The notes under the pieces were generated by a model that saw nothing but the letters and a program-made list of their open reading frames with translations, was not told where the DNA came from and searched no databases. This document shows, one piece after another, positions 26,027-39,023 of a stretch of DNA of 64,000 nt; position 1 is the stretch's first letter, and the number at the start of each line of letters is the position of its first letter. Source of the stretch: Polynucleobacter sp. MG-5-Ahmo-C2 (GTDB taxonomy: Bacteria; Pseudomonadota; Gammaproteobacteria; Burkholderiales; Burkholderiaceae); the NCBI RefSeq assembly GCF_018687735.1, contig NZ_CP061304.1, positions 186,001 through 250,000 on the forward strand, given 5' to 3'. The position numbers and the translations under genes are program-made.

Positions 26027-27048
26027 TTTGCAAAGTGGTCAAAGGATGCAAGCAGCGTTGCTGTTTGGGTAGCGTTTAGTAGGTCGCCATGCTGATTGAG
26101 TAAATGTAATTTTCCGGCTTCGCCTGCTGCTTTCCTAATGCTGCCGATTCTAGCGAGGGATAAATTAAGATCTTTGCTGATCCCATCAATAGCAGCCCTC
26201 TTCTCAATCGGAGCAGTGAAACAAATTTCATAATCGTCACCACCGCTGGCGGCAAATTGATTTTGGATGGCCTCATTCTGTTTTTGTAAGGTTGCAGATT
26301 TTGGCAGAAGCGCTAAAAATATTTCCGCCCCCACTTCAGACTGTTTGAGAATGTGCTGAAGGTCGCCAAGCAATCCATCCGATACATCCAAGGCTGCGCT
26401 TGCGATATCGCGAAGTTTGATACCAAGCTCTATTCGGGGAGCGGGGTCATGCATACGATGTTCTATTTGCTTTAAATCTTGCTCGGAAAGAATGATTTCA
26501 TGACGCAGCGCAGCAAGAGCGAGTCTCGCATCACCAATCGTTCCTGAAATCCAAATGTCATCCCCAACTTTTGCCCCTGATCTTCGAATGGCTTTTCCGA
26601 AGGGGATGCTGCCAAATGCTGTAATGGAAATTGTGAGGGGGCCAGCAGTGGTGTCGCCGCCAATGAGTGAGCAAGAATATTCATTTGCAATAGCAAAGAG
26701 GCCTTTGGAAAAGGCTGCAAGCCAAGCGGTATTGACCATCGGTAAAGCGATTGCCAAGGTGAATCCGATAGGCTTTGCTCCCATAGCCGCCAGGTCTGAA
26801 AGGTTGACTGCTAGAGCTTTGCGGCCGAGTAACTCTGGATCGGCATCGGCAAAAAAATGCCTCCCCTCAACCAGCATATCGGAAGTAATGGCAATTTCTT
26901 CGTTAGGTCTGGATTTGAGAAGGGCGCAATCATCCCCCATTCCCAGGGCGATAGCTTGCTCTTTATTTGAGCCCATGGCATCTGACCCCGTTTTAAAAAA
27001 ACGCTCAATGAGATCAAATTCGCCGAGAGGGCTGGATTCAGGATGCAT
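26023..27048 (-). CDS. thiL: Thiamine-monophosphate kinase
   Basis: Phosphorylates thiamine monophosphate to the active cofactor thiamine diphosphate. The 341 residues show the AIR synthase-like fold: GMGDDCALL near residue 37, the ITSDMLVEGRHF metal-binding segment, SDLAAMGAKP, GGDTT, the substrate-binding LDVSDGLLGDL, and SGGDDYE near the C-terminus. It is first of the coupled minus-strand trio thiL-pgpA-pncC. The start lies 84 bp from the start of the divergent maeB. Confidence 0.95.
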   Translation of the reverse strand: MHPESSPLGEFDLIERFFKTGSDAMGSNKEQAIALGMGDDCALLKSRPNEEIAITSDMLVEGRHFFADADPELLGRKALAVNLSDLAAMGAKPIGFTLAIALPMVNTAWLAAFSKGLFAIANEYSCSLIGGDTTAGPLTISITAFGSIPFGKAIRRSGAKVGDDIWISGTIGDARLALAALRHEIILSEQDLKQIEHRMHDPAPRIELGIKLRDIASAALDVSDGLLGDLQHILKQSEVGAEIFLALLPKSATLQKQNEAIQNQFAASGGDDYEICFTAPIEKRAAIDGISKDLNLSLARIGSIRKAAGEAGKLHLLNQHGDLLNATQTATLLASFDHFAK

Positions 27049-27132
27049 ATCTTATTTTATGGCTCTTGGGAGAGGTGCGCTCGAGAGGAATAGAATTAGA
27101 CTCTTCTATGTGTCTTACCAAAGAGTACGCTG

Positions 27133-29454
27133 ATGAGCAAAGAAAACAATAAAGAGCAACAAATTGCAGCCCTAAGAGAGGCTGCTCTCCAGTATCACGA
27201 GTTTCCGACCCCGGGGAAGATTGAGATCGCGCCAACTAAGCAGTTGACCAATCAACGCGATTTAGCGCTTGCTTATACGCCAGGCGTTGCTGCACCGTGC
27301 GAAGAGATTGTTAAAGATCCCGCTAATGCTTTTAAATACACTGCTCGCGGAAATTTAGTTGGTGTAATTACCAACGGTACTGCTGTTCTTGGCTTGGGAA
27401 ATATTGGGCCGCTGGCAAGCAAGCCAGTGATGGAAGGAAAAGCTGTTCTCTTCAAAAAGTTTGCCGGTATTGATGTTTTTGATATCGAAGTAAATGAAAA
27501 CGATCCTGATAAGTTGGTTGAAATCATCGCCGCATTGGAGCCAACATTTGGCGGTATTAATCTAGAAGATATTAAAGCGCCTGATTGCTTTGTGGTTGAG
27601 CGCAAATTGCAAGCTCGTATGAAGATTCCAGTCTTTCACGATGATCAACATGGCACTGCGATTGTGGTAGCCGCCGCGATTCTAAACGGCCTAAAGGTGG
27701 TTGGTAAGGATGTTGGCAACGTGAAGTTAGTGACATCTGGGGCTGGCGCTGCTGCTCTAGCCTGTTTGGATTTATTGGTTGATTTGGGTATTCCTCGCAA
27801 AAATATTTGGGTAACGGATTTAGCTGGTGTCGCATATAAGGGTCGTAAGGAATTAATGGATCCCGAGAAGGAGCCATTTTGTCAAGAGACAGAATTGCGC
27901 ACTCTGGACCAAGCAATTGAGGGCGCGGATATTTTCTTGGGTCTTTCTGCTGGTGGTGTATTAAAACAAGACATGGTGAAGAAGATGGCACCTAATCCAT
28001 TGGTCTATGCCCTAGCAAATCCAACCCCAGAAATTCTTCCCGAAGAGGTAAAGGCGGTTCGTCCTGATGCAGTGATGGCTACAGGCCGCACCGATTATCC
28101 AAACCAAGTAAATAATGTGTTGTGCTTTCCGTTTATCTTCCGTGGAGCATTAGATGTAGGCGCCACAACCATTACACGCGGCATGGAAGTCGCTGCGGTG
28201 AAGGCGGTTGCAGAGTTAGCGCAAGCGGAACAGAGCGAAGTGGTTGCCTCTGTATACGGCATTGAGAACCTCTCTTTTGGCCCGGAGTACTTGATTCCAA
28301 AACCGTTTGATCCGCGTTTGATCACGGTGATTGCCCCTGCTGTAGCGAAAGCTGCCATGGATGATGGGGTGGCTTCACGCCCTATTAAAGATTTCGATGC
28401 TTATCGTAATCAGCTTCAACAGTTTGTGTACCACTCTGGTACTTTGATGAAGCCGCTCTTTAGCATTGCGAAGCGTGTACCAGCAAATCAAAAACGGATT
28501 GTGTTTGCCGAGGGTGAAGATGAGCGCGTATTGCGTGCAGTCCAAATCATTATTGATGAAAACCTGGCTACTCCAATCTTGATTGGCCGCCCAGCAGTGA
28601 TTGAGCACCGCATTGATAAGTTTGGTCTGCGCATGAAGACGGGTGATGACTTTGAAGTTGTTAACCCAGAGAATGACCCTCGTTTCCGGGACTTCTGGCA
28701 AACCTATTTGAGCTTGACTGAGCGCAAGGGGGTGTCTGAGTCTTACGCCAAATTGGAAACCCGTCGTCGTAACAGCTTAATTGGCTCCATCATGATTAAC
28801 AAAGGGATGGCCGATGGGATGATTTGCGGCACGATTGGTAATCCCGCTACTCATCTTAAATATATTGATGAGGTGGTTGGTCACGAGGCTGGCGCGAATG
28901 TTTATGGAGCGATGTCTGGTTTGATTCTGCCGGGTCGCCAAGTATTCCTGGTAGACACGCATATCAATATTGATCCAAATGCAGAAGAGTTGGCGGAGCT
29001 GACCTTGATGGCCGCTAGTGAAATGCGGAAGTTAGGCTTAGTACCAAAAGTTGCCCTCCTTTCTCATTCCAATTTTGGTTCAAGCAACGCGCCTTCGGCA
29101 GTGAAAATGCGCGAAGTACTGTCCTTGGTGCAGAAAGCAGACCCTACATTAGAGGTTGATGGTGAAATGCACGGCGATAGCGCTTTGGATGCAACCATTC
29201 GTGCTGGTGCAGTAACTTCTTCCCCCTTGAAGGGCGATGCAAATCTTTTAGTTCTGCCCAATATTGACGCCGCTAATATTTCTTACAATTTGTTAAAAAC
29301 TGCAGCGGGTAACGGTATTGCTATCGGGCCATTGTTGTTGGGTGTGGCTAAACCAATCCACATTCTGACTCCAGCAGCTACTGTACGCAGGATCGTGAAT
29401 GTAACAACTTTGGCAGTCGTAGAGGCGGCTAGCAACACGAGAGGCGTCTCCTAA
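27133..29454 (+). CDS. maeB: NADP-dependent malic enzyme with C-terminal PTA-like domain
   Basis: Oxidatively decarboxylates malate to pyruvate, giving NADPH. The 773 residues combine an N-terminal malic enzyme ([32 protein letters not shown] nucleotide loop) up to about 430 with a C-terminal phosphotransacetylase-like domain (from about 450) that is regulatory rather than catalytic in the MaeB type. The assignment to NADP rather than NAD follows the MaeB architecture and is not proved by sequence. A 14-bp palindrome follows within 10 bp of the stop. Confidence 0.94.
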   Translation: MSKENNKEQQIAALREAALQYHEFPTPGKIEIAPTKQLTNQRDLALAYTPGVAAPCEEIVKDPANAFKYTARGNLVGVITNGTAVLGLGNIGPLASKPVMEGKAVLFKKFAGIDVFDIEVNENDPDKLVEIIAALEPTFGGINLEDIKAPDCFVVERKLQARMKIPVFHDDQHGTAIVVAAAILNGLKVVGKDVGNVKLVTSGAGAAALACLDLLVDLGIPRKNIWVTDLAGVAYKGRKELMDPEKEPFCQETELRTLDQAIEGADIFLGLSAGGVLKQDMVKKMAPNPLVYALANPTPEILPEEVKAVRPDAVMATGRTDYPNQVNNVLCFPFIFRGALDVGATTITRGMEVAAVKAVAELAQAEQSEVVASVYGIENLSFGPEYLIPKPFDPRLITVIAPAVAKAAMDDGVASRPIKDFDAYRNQLQQFVYHSGTLMKPLFSIAKRVPANQKRIVFAEGEDERVLRAVQIIIDENLATPILIGRPAVIEHRIDKFGLRMKTGDDFEVVNPENDPRFRDFWQTYLSLTERKGVSESYAKLETRRRNSLIGSIMINKGMADGMICGTIGNPATHLKYIDEVVGHEAGANVYGAMSGLILPGRQVFLVDTHINIDPNAEELAELTLMAASEMRKLGLVPKVALLSHSNFGSSNAPSAVKMREVLSLVQKADPTLEVDGEMHGDSALDATIRAGAVTSSPLKGDANLLVLPNIDAANISYNLLKTAAGNGIAIGPLLLGVAKPIHILTPAATVRRIVNVTTLAVVEAASNTRGVS

Positions 29455-29463
29455 GGCATTTTT

Positions 29464-29495
29464 ATATATGTAAGTTAGTAATAACTTACATATAT
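29464..29495. repeat. 14-bp perfect palindrome with 4-base centre
   Basis: ATATATGTAAGTTA at 29464-29477 and its exact reverse complement at 29482-29495 flank GTAA. It lies between maeB and the barstar-like gene. Only three T residues follow, so it is a poor intrinsic terminator; an operator or a transcript-stabilising stem is also possible. Confidence 0.8.
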
Positions 29496-29501
29496 TTATC
29501 C

Positions 29502-29524
29502 TATATAAATCAATGGTTTATATA
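29502..29524. repeat. 8-bp inverted repeat with 7-base spacer
   Basis: TATATAAA at 29502-29509 and TTTATATA at 29517-29524 are exact reverse complements. It starts seven bases after the larger palindrome and 81 bp before the barstar-like start. It could be a binding site or AT-rich promoter sequence. Confidence 0.6.
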
Positions 29525-29582
29525 AAATGCACTGTATTTGGGCTTGATTTGATGGCGTGTTACGGGTAACCTAGCACCCATC

Positions 29583-30203
29583 ATGAATAATCGCACTGAA
29601 AACACCGATTTAGCTAGCTTCGAAGAACATAGCCGCGCCGAAAGTTGGGACAGTAATGATCGACTAGAAACAGAATCATCTGCCGCCAATGTTTATGCCC
29701 AGGGTGGTTTATCTCGTTTACAAACCTATGCAGCAAATCAAGTGTCGGGAAAAAAAGTGACAGCTTCTTGGCGTGCCGCTTTGGCCGTTCGTGATGCCGG
29801 ACCGCCGGCAATGTTGCGCAGTGTGCGTACAAATATCGTTCAATCCATTCGTGCTTTTCGTACACCAGATCTACAGGAAGCAGCGACTGAACTCGGTCAG
29901 CATTTCATCTACGCCAATTGCACAAATGCAATGACTAAAGGTGAAGTGCTCGAAGCAATTGCAATTGCATATTCCTTTACTAAGCAACAAGCAAAAAACT
30001 TCGATCCTTTATTGGATGCATTGACAACATTGACAGATAAAGCTGGCCAACAGCCTGGATTTGTTGTGGTTCTCGAAGGTCTGCCTTGCACTCAGAAGTT
30101 TGACAAAGAAGCGCGTGAAACTCTCTTAGACGTTTTCCGCGACGCCGTTGATTTTTGGGCCGAGCGCCGCACGCCTTACAGGGTCTTTTACTCTTTCGCT
30201 TAA
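29583..30203 (+). CDS. Barstar-like (barnase inhibitor family) protein
   Basis: Protein of 206 residues, no signal peptide. The C-terminal half (about 105-206) has the barstar pattern: a short strand (QHFIYANC), a helix with KGEVLEAIAIAY, the NFDPLLDAL helix in the position of barstar's YGENLDALWD, the FVVVLEGLP strand, another helix and a final YRVFYSF strand. The N-terminal 85 residues are polar and unrecognised. Barstar inhibits a secreted ribonuclease, but no barnase-like gene is present here, so the partner is unknown. Terminator at 30230. Confidence 0.72.
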   Translation: MNNRTENTDLASFEEHSRAESWDSNDRLETESSAANVYAQGGLSRLQTYAANQVSGKKVTASWRAALAVRDAGPPAMLRSVRTNIVQSIRAFRTPDLQEAATELGQHFIYANCTNAMTKGEVLEAIAIAYSFTKQQAKNFDPLLDALTTLTDKAGQQPGFVVVLEGLPCTQKFDKEARETLLDVFRDAVDFWAERRTPYRVFYSFA

Positions 30204-30229
30204 TCGCTTAAGCTGCTCAAGCCCCCTGG

Positions 30230-30254
30230 AATCGCCTCTACTTGAGGCGATTTT
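30230..30254 (+). terminator. Intrinsic terminator after the barstar-like gene
   Basis: A 9-bp perfect stem (AATCGCCTC/GAGGCGATT) with a five-base loop and a short T-run. Its downstream part overlaps the last codons of the convergent rsmE. Confidence 0.65.
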
Positions 30255-30999
30255 GCATTTCAGGGTTCCATATGCTGTGGACAGTTGTGATGGCGACAGT
30301 GCCAGCGGTTTCCGTTCTCAGCACACGCTCTCCGAGTGAAACAATTTGGTAGCCAGCTGCTTGGGCTTGCGCCTCTTCTTCTGGTGAGTGACCACCTTCC
30401 GGGCCGATCATGAGAATAATATCTTGTGGGGCACTTTCTAACAGAACTGAATGCATGCTTTTAGTGGCCTCGGGGCTTAAAAGAAGTTTTAGGGTTGGCT
30501 TTGAAGGCACCTTTAAGTAGGCCTCAAAAGTTTGAATGGGTTCTAGGGTGGCAAGCACCGTTCGGTCACATTGTTCGCATGCTGCTTGAACAATGCCATT
30601 CCAATGGGCAAGGCGTTTTTGGGCGCGATCAAGATCGCTTGAACGGGTCAACTTTAAGATCGAGCGTTCGCATTGCAAGGGGGTAATAATTTGGGCGCCG
30701 GTTTCAACCGCTTTCTCGACAATCCAATCCATTTTGTCGCCACCGGCAAGACCTTGGGCCAAAGTAATGGCATAAGGGGCTTCACGGCGGGTGTCAGTGT
30801 GTATCTCTTTGAGCTGAACTTGCCCCGTTTTTGCGCTCAAAGAGAGTAGCTCGGCCTTGGCTACCTGACCTTTTCCATCAAATACTGGAAAGGATTCCCC
30901 GGTCTGGATACGCCGAACGCGCAAATGGTGGGCAACCTCAGGGGTGAGGGTAGTTGGCTTTTGGGATTCCCATGGTCCGGGAAGATAAAATTGAGGCAT
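30238..30999 (-). CDS. rsmE: 16S rRNA m3U1498 methyltransferase
   Basis: SPOUT-family enzyme that methylates N3 of U1498 in 16S rRNA. The 253 residues have an N-terminal PUA-like domain (about 1-70) and a knotted SAM domain with [13 protein letters not shown] and [17 protein letters not shown] near the C-terminus, both hallmarks of RsmE. The start at 30999 lies 45 bp from the chosen tkt start on the other strand. The 3' end is shared with the terminator of the convergent gene. Confidence 0.95.
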   Translation of the reverse strand: MPQFYLPGPWESQKPTTLTPEVAHHLRVRRIQTGESFPVFDGKGQVAKAELLSLSAKTGQVQLKEIHTDTRREAPYAITLAQGLAGGDKMDWIVEKAVETGAQIITPLQCERSILKLTRSSDLDRAQKRLAHWNGIVQAACEQCDRTVLATLEPIQTFEAYLKVPSKPTLKLLLSPEATKSMHSVLLESAPQDIILMIGPEGGHSPEEEAQAQAAGYQIVSLGERVLRTETAGTVAITTVHSIWNPEMQNRLK

Positions 31000-31043
31000 T
31001 ACTGAAATATAGCCAATTTATTTTCCTCGAGACCACTTTTACG

Positions 31044-33047
31044 ATGTCAAACCTTCAAATCCGCATGGCCAATGCCATTCGTGCTTTATCCATGGATGCA
31101 GTTCAACAGGCAAACTCAGGCCACCCTGGTATGCCAATGGGGATGGCAGATATCGCCGTTGGACTTTGGAACGATCATTTAAAACATAATCCAACCGATC
31201 CACATTGGATGGATCGCGACCGTTTTGTTTTATCTAACGGTCATGGTTCGATGCTGTTGTATTCCCTCTTACATCTTTCTGGTTACGACTTACCAATTGA
31301 AGAGTTAAAGAATTTCCGCCAGTTGCATAGTAAAACTCCAGGTCATCCAGAGTGTGGAATTACGCCTGGTGTTGAGACAACAACTGGTCCACTTGGACAA
31401 GGAATTTCCAATGCAGTTGGTATGGCTCTTGCTGAAAAATTATTAGCAGAAGAATTTAATCGTCCCGGTCTTAATATCATCGATCACTATACCTATGTAT
31501 TTTTAGGTGATGGCTGTTTGATGGAAGGTATTAGTCATGAAGTGTGTTCATTGGCTGGTACTTTAAAGTTGAACAAGTTGATTGCACTTTGGGATGACAA
31601 CGGCATCTCGATTGATGGCAAAGTCGTTTCTTGGTTTAACGAAGATACTCCGAAGCGTTTTGAGGCGTACAACTGGAATGTCATTCGTAATGTAAATGGC
31701 CATGATGCTGAAGCTGTATCTGCTTCCATTGCTAAGGCTAAAAAGAGTGATAAACCAACGCTGATTTGCTGCAAGACGGCGATTGGCCAAGGCTCGCCCA
31801 ATATGGCTGGCAGCGACAAGGTACATGGTTCACCATTGGGCGCAGCAGAAATTGCTGCAACTCGTGTGGCATTGAATTGGCCATATGCTCCTTTTGAAGT
31901 TCCACAAGATATTTACGCTGCCTGGGATTTTAAGAGGCGTGGTCAAGCAGCTGAACATGAGTGGAATAAAGAATTTCAGAAATATAAAAACAAATTTCCA
32001 GAACTTGCTTCAGAATTGCAACGTCGTATGCAAGGCGATTTGTCAAAAGACTTTTCGGCCACACTCGATGCTTATTTAAAGACCTGCCAAGCAAAAGCGG
32101 AAACTATTGCCACTCGTAAGGCGAGTCAAAATGCGATTGAAGCATTAGCACCAGCCCTGCCAGAATTGATGGGCGGCTCTGCTGACTTAACGGGTTCGAA
32201 CTTAACTAATTGGTCTTCATGCAAACCGGTGCGTGGCGATCAATGGGGTAATCACATCAACTACGGTGTGCGTGAATTTGGTATGAGTGCCATCATGAAT
32301 GGCATCGCTTTGCACGGTGGTTACATTCCTTTTGGTGGTACCTTCTTAACGTTCTCAGACTACAGCCGCAATGCTTTGCGCATGGCAGCTTTGATGAAAT
32401 TACGCAGTATTTTTGTATTCACCCATGACTCTATTGGCCTTGGAGAAGATGGCCCAACACACCAATCAGTAGAGCATGTTGCTAGCTTGCGCTTGATCCC
32501 AAATCTCATGGTTTGGCGTCCTTGCGACACTACTGAGAGTGCTGTCGCTTGGGGTTCAGCCCTTGAGCGCAAAAATGGCCCTAGCGTCCTGATCTTCAGC
32601 CGTCAGAACTGCCCATTTGTTTCGCGTAGTGTTCAGCAAGTTAAAGATATTGCGCGTGGTGGCTATGTGTTGCGCGATCCTCAAGTTGGAAAAATTAATG
32701 CAGTCATTATCGCTACCGGCTCTGAAATTGCGCTTGCATTACAAACTGCTGAGCATCTAGAAAAACAAAGCCCAGGAAAAATTGGCGTTCGGGTAGTTTC
32801 GATGCCTTCGACTACAGTATTCGATCAGCAGGATACTGACTACAAATCTAAAGTATTGCCGGCCAAGATTCCACGCATTGCTGTTGAAGCTGGCGTGACT
32901 GATTTCTGGTGGAAGTATGGATGCGCAGCAGTGCATGGTGTAGACACTTTTGGTGAATCTGCTCCTGCGGGTCAGCTGTATGAATATTTTGGTTTAACAG
33001 TGGATCAAATTGCCAATACTGTTAAGCAATGTATCGCGAAGAAATAA
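31044..33047 (+). CDS. tkt: Transketolase
   Basis: Thiamine-diphosphate enzyme of the pentose phosphate pathway and Calvin-type carbon rearrangement. The 667 residues have the TPP motif GDG (155-157) with Asn186, the catalytic or substrate histidines 28, 67 and 101, and a central pyrimidine domain with a [14 protein letters not shown] segment. The start at 31044 gives [13 protein letters not shown], the normal transketolase start. An in-frame ATG 30 codons upstream would overlap rsmE and adds unrelated residues. gapA follows after 34 bp. Confidence 0.97.
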   Translation: MSNLQIRMANAIRALSMDAVQQANSGHPGMPMGMADIAVGLWNDHLKHNPTDPHWMDRDRFVLSNGHGSMLLYSLLHLSGYDLPIEELKNFRQLHSKTPGHPECGITPGVETTTGPLGQGISNAVGMALAEKLLAEEFNRPGLNIIDHYTYVFLGDGCLMEGISHEVCSLAGTLKLNKLIALWDDNGISIDGKVVSWFNEDTPKRFEAYNWNVIRNVNGHDAEAVSASIAKAKKSDKPTLICCKTAIGQGSPNMAGSDKVHGSPLGAAEIAATRVALNWPYAPFEVPQDIYAAWDFKRRGQAAEHEWNKEFQKYKNKFPELASELQRRMQGDLSKDFSATLDAYLKTCQAKAETIATRKASQNAIEALAPALPELMGGSADLTGSNLTNWSSCKPVRGDQWGNHINYGVREFGMSAIMNGIALHGGYIPFGGTFLTFSDYSRNALRMAALMKLRSIFVFTHDSIGLGEDGPTHQSVEHVASLRLIPNLMVWRPCDTTESAVAWGSALERKNGPSVLIFSRQNCPFVSRSVQQVKDIARGGYVLRDPQVGKINAVIIATGSEIALALQTAEHLEKQSPGKIGVRVVSMPSTTVFDQQDTDYKSKVLPAKIPRIAVEAGVTDFWWKYGCAAVHGVDTFGESAPAGQLYEYFGLTVDQIANTVKQCIAKK

Positions 33048-33081
33048 TCAGCAAGAATTTAAAATTAGCGAGGGAAAATAA

Positions 33082-34110
33082 ATGACAATTCGTGTCGCAA
33101 TCAATGGTTATGGACGTATCGGGCGCATGGTCTTACGCGCTTTATACGAAGATCAGGTTAATGGTAAGCCACGTCGAGATATCAAGATCGTTGCCATCAA
33201 TGCCATGGGGGATATTGCCATTAATGCCCATCTGACCCAGTATGACTCAGCACACGGCCGTTTTCCTGCAGAGGTTTCAGTAGATGGCGATTGCATGGTA
33301 GTCAATGGCGATCGCATCAAAATGTTCTGTACACGTAATCCAGCTGAAACCCCATGGGGTGAGTTGGGTGTTGATTTAGTTTTGGAGTGCACCGGAAAAT
33401 TTACTTCCAAAGAAAAAGCCATGATTCATCTTCAACAGGGCGCGAAGAAAGTATTGATTTCTGCTCCTGGTGAAAAAGACGTCGATGCAACAATTGTGTA
33501 TGGCGTTAATCAGAATGTATTAAAACCAACTGATGTCGTGGTTTCTAATGCAAGTTGCACAACCAATTGTTTGGCGCCCTTGGTAAAACCATTACTAGAA
33601 AAAATTGGCATTGAGTCTGGTTTGATGACAACTATTCACGCATTTACGAATGACCAGGTATTAACTGATGTCTATCATAAGGATATGCGTCGTGCACGCT
33701 CTGCTGTAACCAGCATGATTCCAACGAAAACCGGTGCTGCAAAAGCAGTTGGCTTGGTTTTGCCAGCATTAGCAGGGCGCTTCGATGGTTTTGCAATGCG
33801 CGTTCCTGTCATTAATGTTTCTGTGGTCGATCTCACTTTTGCGGCTAGCCGCGCTACTAGCGTAGACGAAGTGAATTCCATTCTGAAGGCTGCGAGCGAG
33901 GGTGAGCTCAAGGGTATTTTGGGCTTTAACACTTTGCCCTTGGTTTCGATTGATTTCAATCATGATCCTCGCCCGAGTATTTATGATGCTTCCCAAACTC
34001 GTGTTTCTGCTGATGGCAAGTTGGTCAAGGTATTGGCCTGGTATGACAATGAGTGGGGTTACTCGGTCCAAATGCTCAATGCTGCTGAAGCATTAATGGC
34101 TGTAAAGTGA
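33082..34110 (+). CDS. gapA: Glyceraldehyde-3-phosphate dehydrogenase, type I
   Basis: Glycolytic/gluconeogenic dehydrogenase of 342 residues. The Rossmann start is [17 protein letters not shown], the catalytic Cys159 sits in NASCTTNC, and WYDNEWGYS is near the C-terminus. The stretch after the second strand reads VAINAMGD, where the usual NAD-dependent enzymes have an Asp directly after Asn (INDLxD); here it is Ala41. That Asp binds the adenosine ribose and disfavours NADP, so cofactor choice may be relaxed. Cotranscribed with tkt and followed by a strong terminator; no pgk or fba follows. Confidence 0.94.
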   Translation: MTIRVAINGYGRIGRMVLRALYEDQVNGKPRRDIKIVAINAMGDIAINAHLTQYDSAHGRFPAEVSVDGDCMVVNGDRIKMFCTRNPAETPWGELGVDLVLECTGKFTSKEKAMIHLQQGAKKVLISAPGEKDVDATIVYGVNQNVLKPTDVVVSNASCTTNCLAPLVKPLLEKIGIESGLMTTIHAFTNDQVLTDVYHKDMRRARSAVTSMIPTKTGAAKAVGLVLPALAGRFDGFAMRVPVINVSVVDLTFAASRATSVDEVNSILKAASEGELKGILGFNTLPLVSIDFNHDPRPSIYDASQTRVSADGKLVKVLAWYDNEWGYSVQMLNAAEALMAVK

Positions 34111-34151
34111 TTAAAAGTATTTAAAATCTTTTAAAAGTAGCTAAAAAATAT

Positions 34152-34178
34152 AAAAGACCTCAATTTGAGGTCTTTTTT
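34152..34178 (+). terminator. Intrinsic terminator between gapA and fur, probably bidirectional
   Basis: An 11-bp stem (AAAAGACCTCA/TGAGGTCTTTT) with a three-base loop, followed by T residues on the plus strand. On the minus strand the stem is followed by TATATTTTTT, so it can also serve the convergent fur gene. Confidence 0.9.
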
Positions 34179-34212
34179 CATTTTGGGGGCAGTAAAAAGC
34201 CCTAAAAAGTAC

Positions 34213-34668
34213 CTATTTTTGCTTATTTCGACAGTTTTTCTTCTGGCAATGTCCGTACATAGCCAGGGAATGTTCCTGGAGCTTAAATCCTAAGCTCTTT
34301 GCGATATCCCGCTGTCTTTTCTCAATAGCTTCGTCAACAAATTCCTCAACGTGGCCGCAATCAAGGCAAACCAGGTGGTCATGGTGCTGACCCTCATTGA
34401 GTTCGTAGATCGCTCTGCCATCCCCCTTACTAGACTCAAAATGACTGCGGAGTAGCAGCCCCGCTTGTTCAAACTGAGTAAGTACACGATAGACCGTGGC
34501 CAAACCAATTTCTTGGTCTTCCTTGGCTAAGGCCATGAAAACATCCTCAGCGCTAAAGTGGGTACCGCCATTTTGATGAAAAAAATCCAGAATTTTCATG
34601 CGCGGACCGGTGGCCTTTAGGCCAATGTCTCGCAAATCTGCGGGCGTAGGGTTTTGGTTCATATTCAT
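34213..34668 (-). CDS. fur: Ferric uptake regulator Fur
   Basis: Iron-responsive repressor of 151 residues. The winged-helix N-terminus (LKATGPRMKILDFF, ATVYRVLTQFEQAGLL) binds DNA. The metal-binding C-terminal domain has HHDHLVCLDCGHVEEF, with a structural Cys-x2-Cys, and a second Cys-x4-Cys (CQKKNC) near the end. The start at 34668 (MNMNQNP) or two codons later is chosen; longer in-frame versions run through bamE on the other strand. It is divergent from bamE by 43 bp. No convincing Fur box was found in that gap. Confidence 0.95.
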   Translation of the reverse strand: MNMNQNPTPADLRDIGLKATGPRMKILDFFHQNGGTHFSAEDVFMALAKEDQEIGLATVYRVLTQFEQAGLLLRSHFESSKGDGRAIYELNEGQHHDHLVCLDCGHVEEFVDEAIEKRQRDIAKSLGFKLQEHSLAMYGHCQKKNCRNKQK

Positions 34669-34711
34669 GGCTTTGGGAGCTAAAATCAATGTCTTAATGA
34701 TACGGCCAGCC

Positions 34712-35446
34712 ATGCAAAATTGCCTTGAACTTTTTAGTCGTTTTTTGAAGACCCTTTTAAAGGGTATTTTCAGTCCTGCCCGCCTTGGGTTCGCCGCTAT
34801 TGCCATGAGCGCTTTATTGGGGGTTACGGGTTGCACTTCAGCTGTTGATGAAACCCAACGCGCTTGGATGAACAAAGTATTCAGACCCTATGTCCCAGAT
34901 ATAGTGCAAGGCAACTTTATTTCTAGCGAGCAATATGCAAAGTTGGAATTAGGCATGAGCCGTGAGCAAGTGCGTCAAATTTTAGGCACACCTTTATTGG
35001 CAAGCTATTTCCATGCCAATCGTTGGGACTATATTTTTGAATTTAAGCGACAGAATCAGGTCATCGGTAAAGAGCGTCGAGTCACGGTATTTTTTGATGG
35101 CGATAAGGTTGTGAAGTTTGAGGGCGACGCTTTGCCGACTGATGTCGAGCTGGTTGCTGAAATTGATGGCTATGCTAAAACGAAGCGCTCATTTTGGCAG
35201 ATGATTACTGGCACAGGTAAGGGGCCTGTTACTCCGCCCTTACAACAACCAGAGTTATTAGTAGCAAGCCCAACAGATAACTTACCTAAGGGTGCGGCTG
35301 TGCCAGCAGTGCCTGCTGCAAGTAAAGGTTCATTTTGGGATTACTTCAGTTTCTCAAAACAGCCAGATGGGCAAGCTGTACCAGCGTCAGAAACTTTAGG
35401 GCCTGGTGCTATGAATATTCCGCAGGCCACTGAGACCAAGAAGTAA
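34712..35446 (+). CDS. bamE: Outer membrane assembly lipoprotein BamE, long form
   Basis: Component of the BAM complex that inserts outer membrane proteins. The 244 residues have a signal peptide with lipobox VTGC (lipidated Cys41), then the SmpA/OmlA domain (about 60-150: KLELGMSREQVRQILGTPLL ... DGDKVVKFEGD). A C-terminal tail of about 90 residues, rich in Pro, Ala and Ser, contains two SFW motifs (KRSFWQ and KGSFWD). E. coli BamE has 113 residues. The start at 34712 gives a proper signal peptide. The fur-bamE-dapB order is typical of betaproteobacteria. Confidence 0.92.
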   Translation: MQNCLELFSRFLKTLLKGIFSPARLGFAAIAMSALLGVTGCTSAVDETQRAWMNKVFRPYVPDIVQGNFISSEQYAKLELGMSREQVRQILGTPLLASYFHANRWDYIFEFKRQNQVIGKERRVTVFFDGDKVVKFEGDALPTDVELVAEIDGYAKTKRSFWQMITGTGKGPVTPPLQQPELLVASPTDNLPKGAAVPAVPAASKGSFWDYFSFSKQPDGQAVPASETLGPGAMNIPQATETKK

Positions 35447-35476
35447 GAATTACCTATAACTTAAGCGATGAAATAA

Positions 35477-36280
35477 ATGATGAAGATTGCAATTGCTGGA
35501 GCAACTGGCCGCATGGGGAAGATGTTGATTGAGGCGGTACTCAATACGCCCGATGCCCAATTGGTTGGTGCGCTTGAGCATGCTTCTTGCCCGCAACTGG
35601 GCGAGGATGCTGGAGCATTCTTGGGTAAGAAAACAGGCGTGGTAATTTCTTCCGATGTTGAGCAGGTTTTGGCAGGCGCTGAGTTTTTAGTTGACTTTAC
35701 TAGACCTGAAGGCACGATGACTCATTTAGCTGTTGCAGAGAAAACCGGAACCAAAATGATTATTGGTACAACGGGGTTAAGTGCAGAGCAAATTACTCAT
35801 CTTCAGAAAGCATCGGCAAAATTAGCAATTGTCTTTGCTCCCAATATGAGTGTTGGCGTCAATGCCACATTCAAGCTGCTAGAGATTGCAGCCAAGATGC
35901 TCAATCAAGGTTACGACATTGAAATTATTGAAGCTCACCATCGCCACAAAGTAGATGCGCCTTCAGGTACGGCGCTGAAGATGGGGGAAGTGATTGCAGA
36001 CGCCCTGGGCGAAAAGTTAGACGACGTCGCTGTGTATGCACGCGAAGGTCATACGGGCGAGCGCAAGGAAGGCTCAATCGGATTTGCCACTATCCGTGGC
36101 GGCGACATTGTTGGCGATCACACCGTTCTATTTGCCGGTGATGGTGAACGTATTGAAATTAGTCACAAGTCCTCCAGCCGTCAATCTTACGCACAGGGTT
36201 CATTGAGGGCCGCACGCTTTTTGCAAACACAAACTTTTGGTTTGTATGACATGCAAGATGTTTTGGGTCTGCGTAAATAA
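35477..36280 (+). CDS. dapB: 4-hydroxy-tetrahydrodipicolinate reductase
   Basis: Lysine and meso-diaminopimelate biosynthesis reductase using NAD(P)H. The 267 residues start with the cofactor loop GATGRMGK. The substrate motif [17 protein letters not shown] holds the catalytic His and Lys. [17 protein letters not shown] is a further family mark. ATG at 35477 or the next codon are equivalent starts. It lies 30 bp after bamE and 56 bp before leuS. Confidence 0.97.
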   Translation: MMKIAIAGATGRMGKMLIEAVLNTPDAQLVGALEHASCPQLGEDAGAFLGKKTGVVISSDVEQVLAGAEFLVDFTRPEGTMTHLAVAEKTGTKMIIGTTGLSAEQITHLQKASAKLAIVFAPNMSVGVNATFKLLEIAAKMLNQGYDIEIIEAHHRHKVDAPSGTALKMGEVIADALGEKLDDVAVYAREGHTGERKEGSIGFATIRGGDIVGDHTVLFAGDGERIEISHKSSSRQSYAQGSLRAARFLQTQTFGLYDMQDVLGLRK

Positions 36281-36336
36281 GAGTCAGCTTAAGCAATTAG
36301 CCAATCATTAAAAATAGAAGAAAAGAGTTGTCTTGA

Positions 36337-39009
<2,673 letters not shown>

Positions 39010-39023
39010 AGGAAGCTGGACAT

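Noticed and set aside
30954..31043. Upstream ATG extending transketolase by 30 residues
   Set aside because: It would overlap the start region of rsmE and adds residues unlike any transketolase N-terminus; 31044 matches the family start.
34669..34711. Possible Fur box in the fur/bamE gap
   Set aside because: Only a short AATGATA piece resembles the consensus; there is no second or third hexamer in the right phase.
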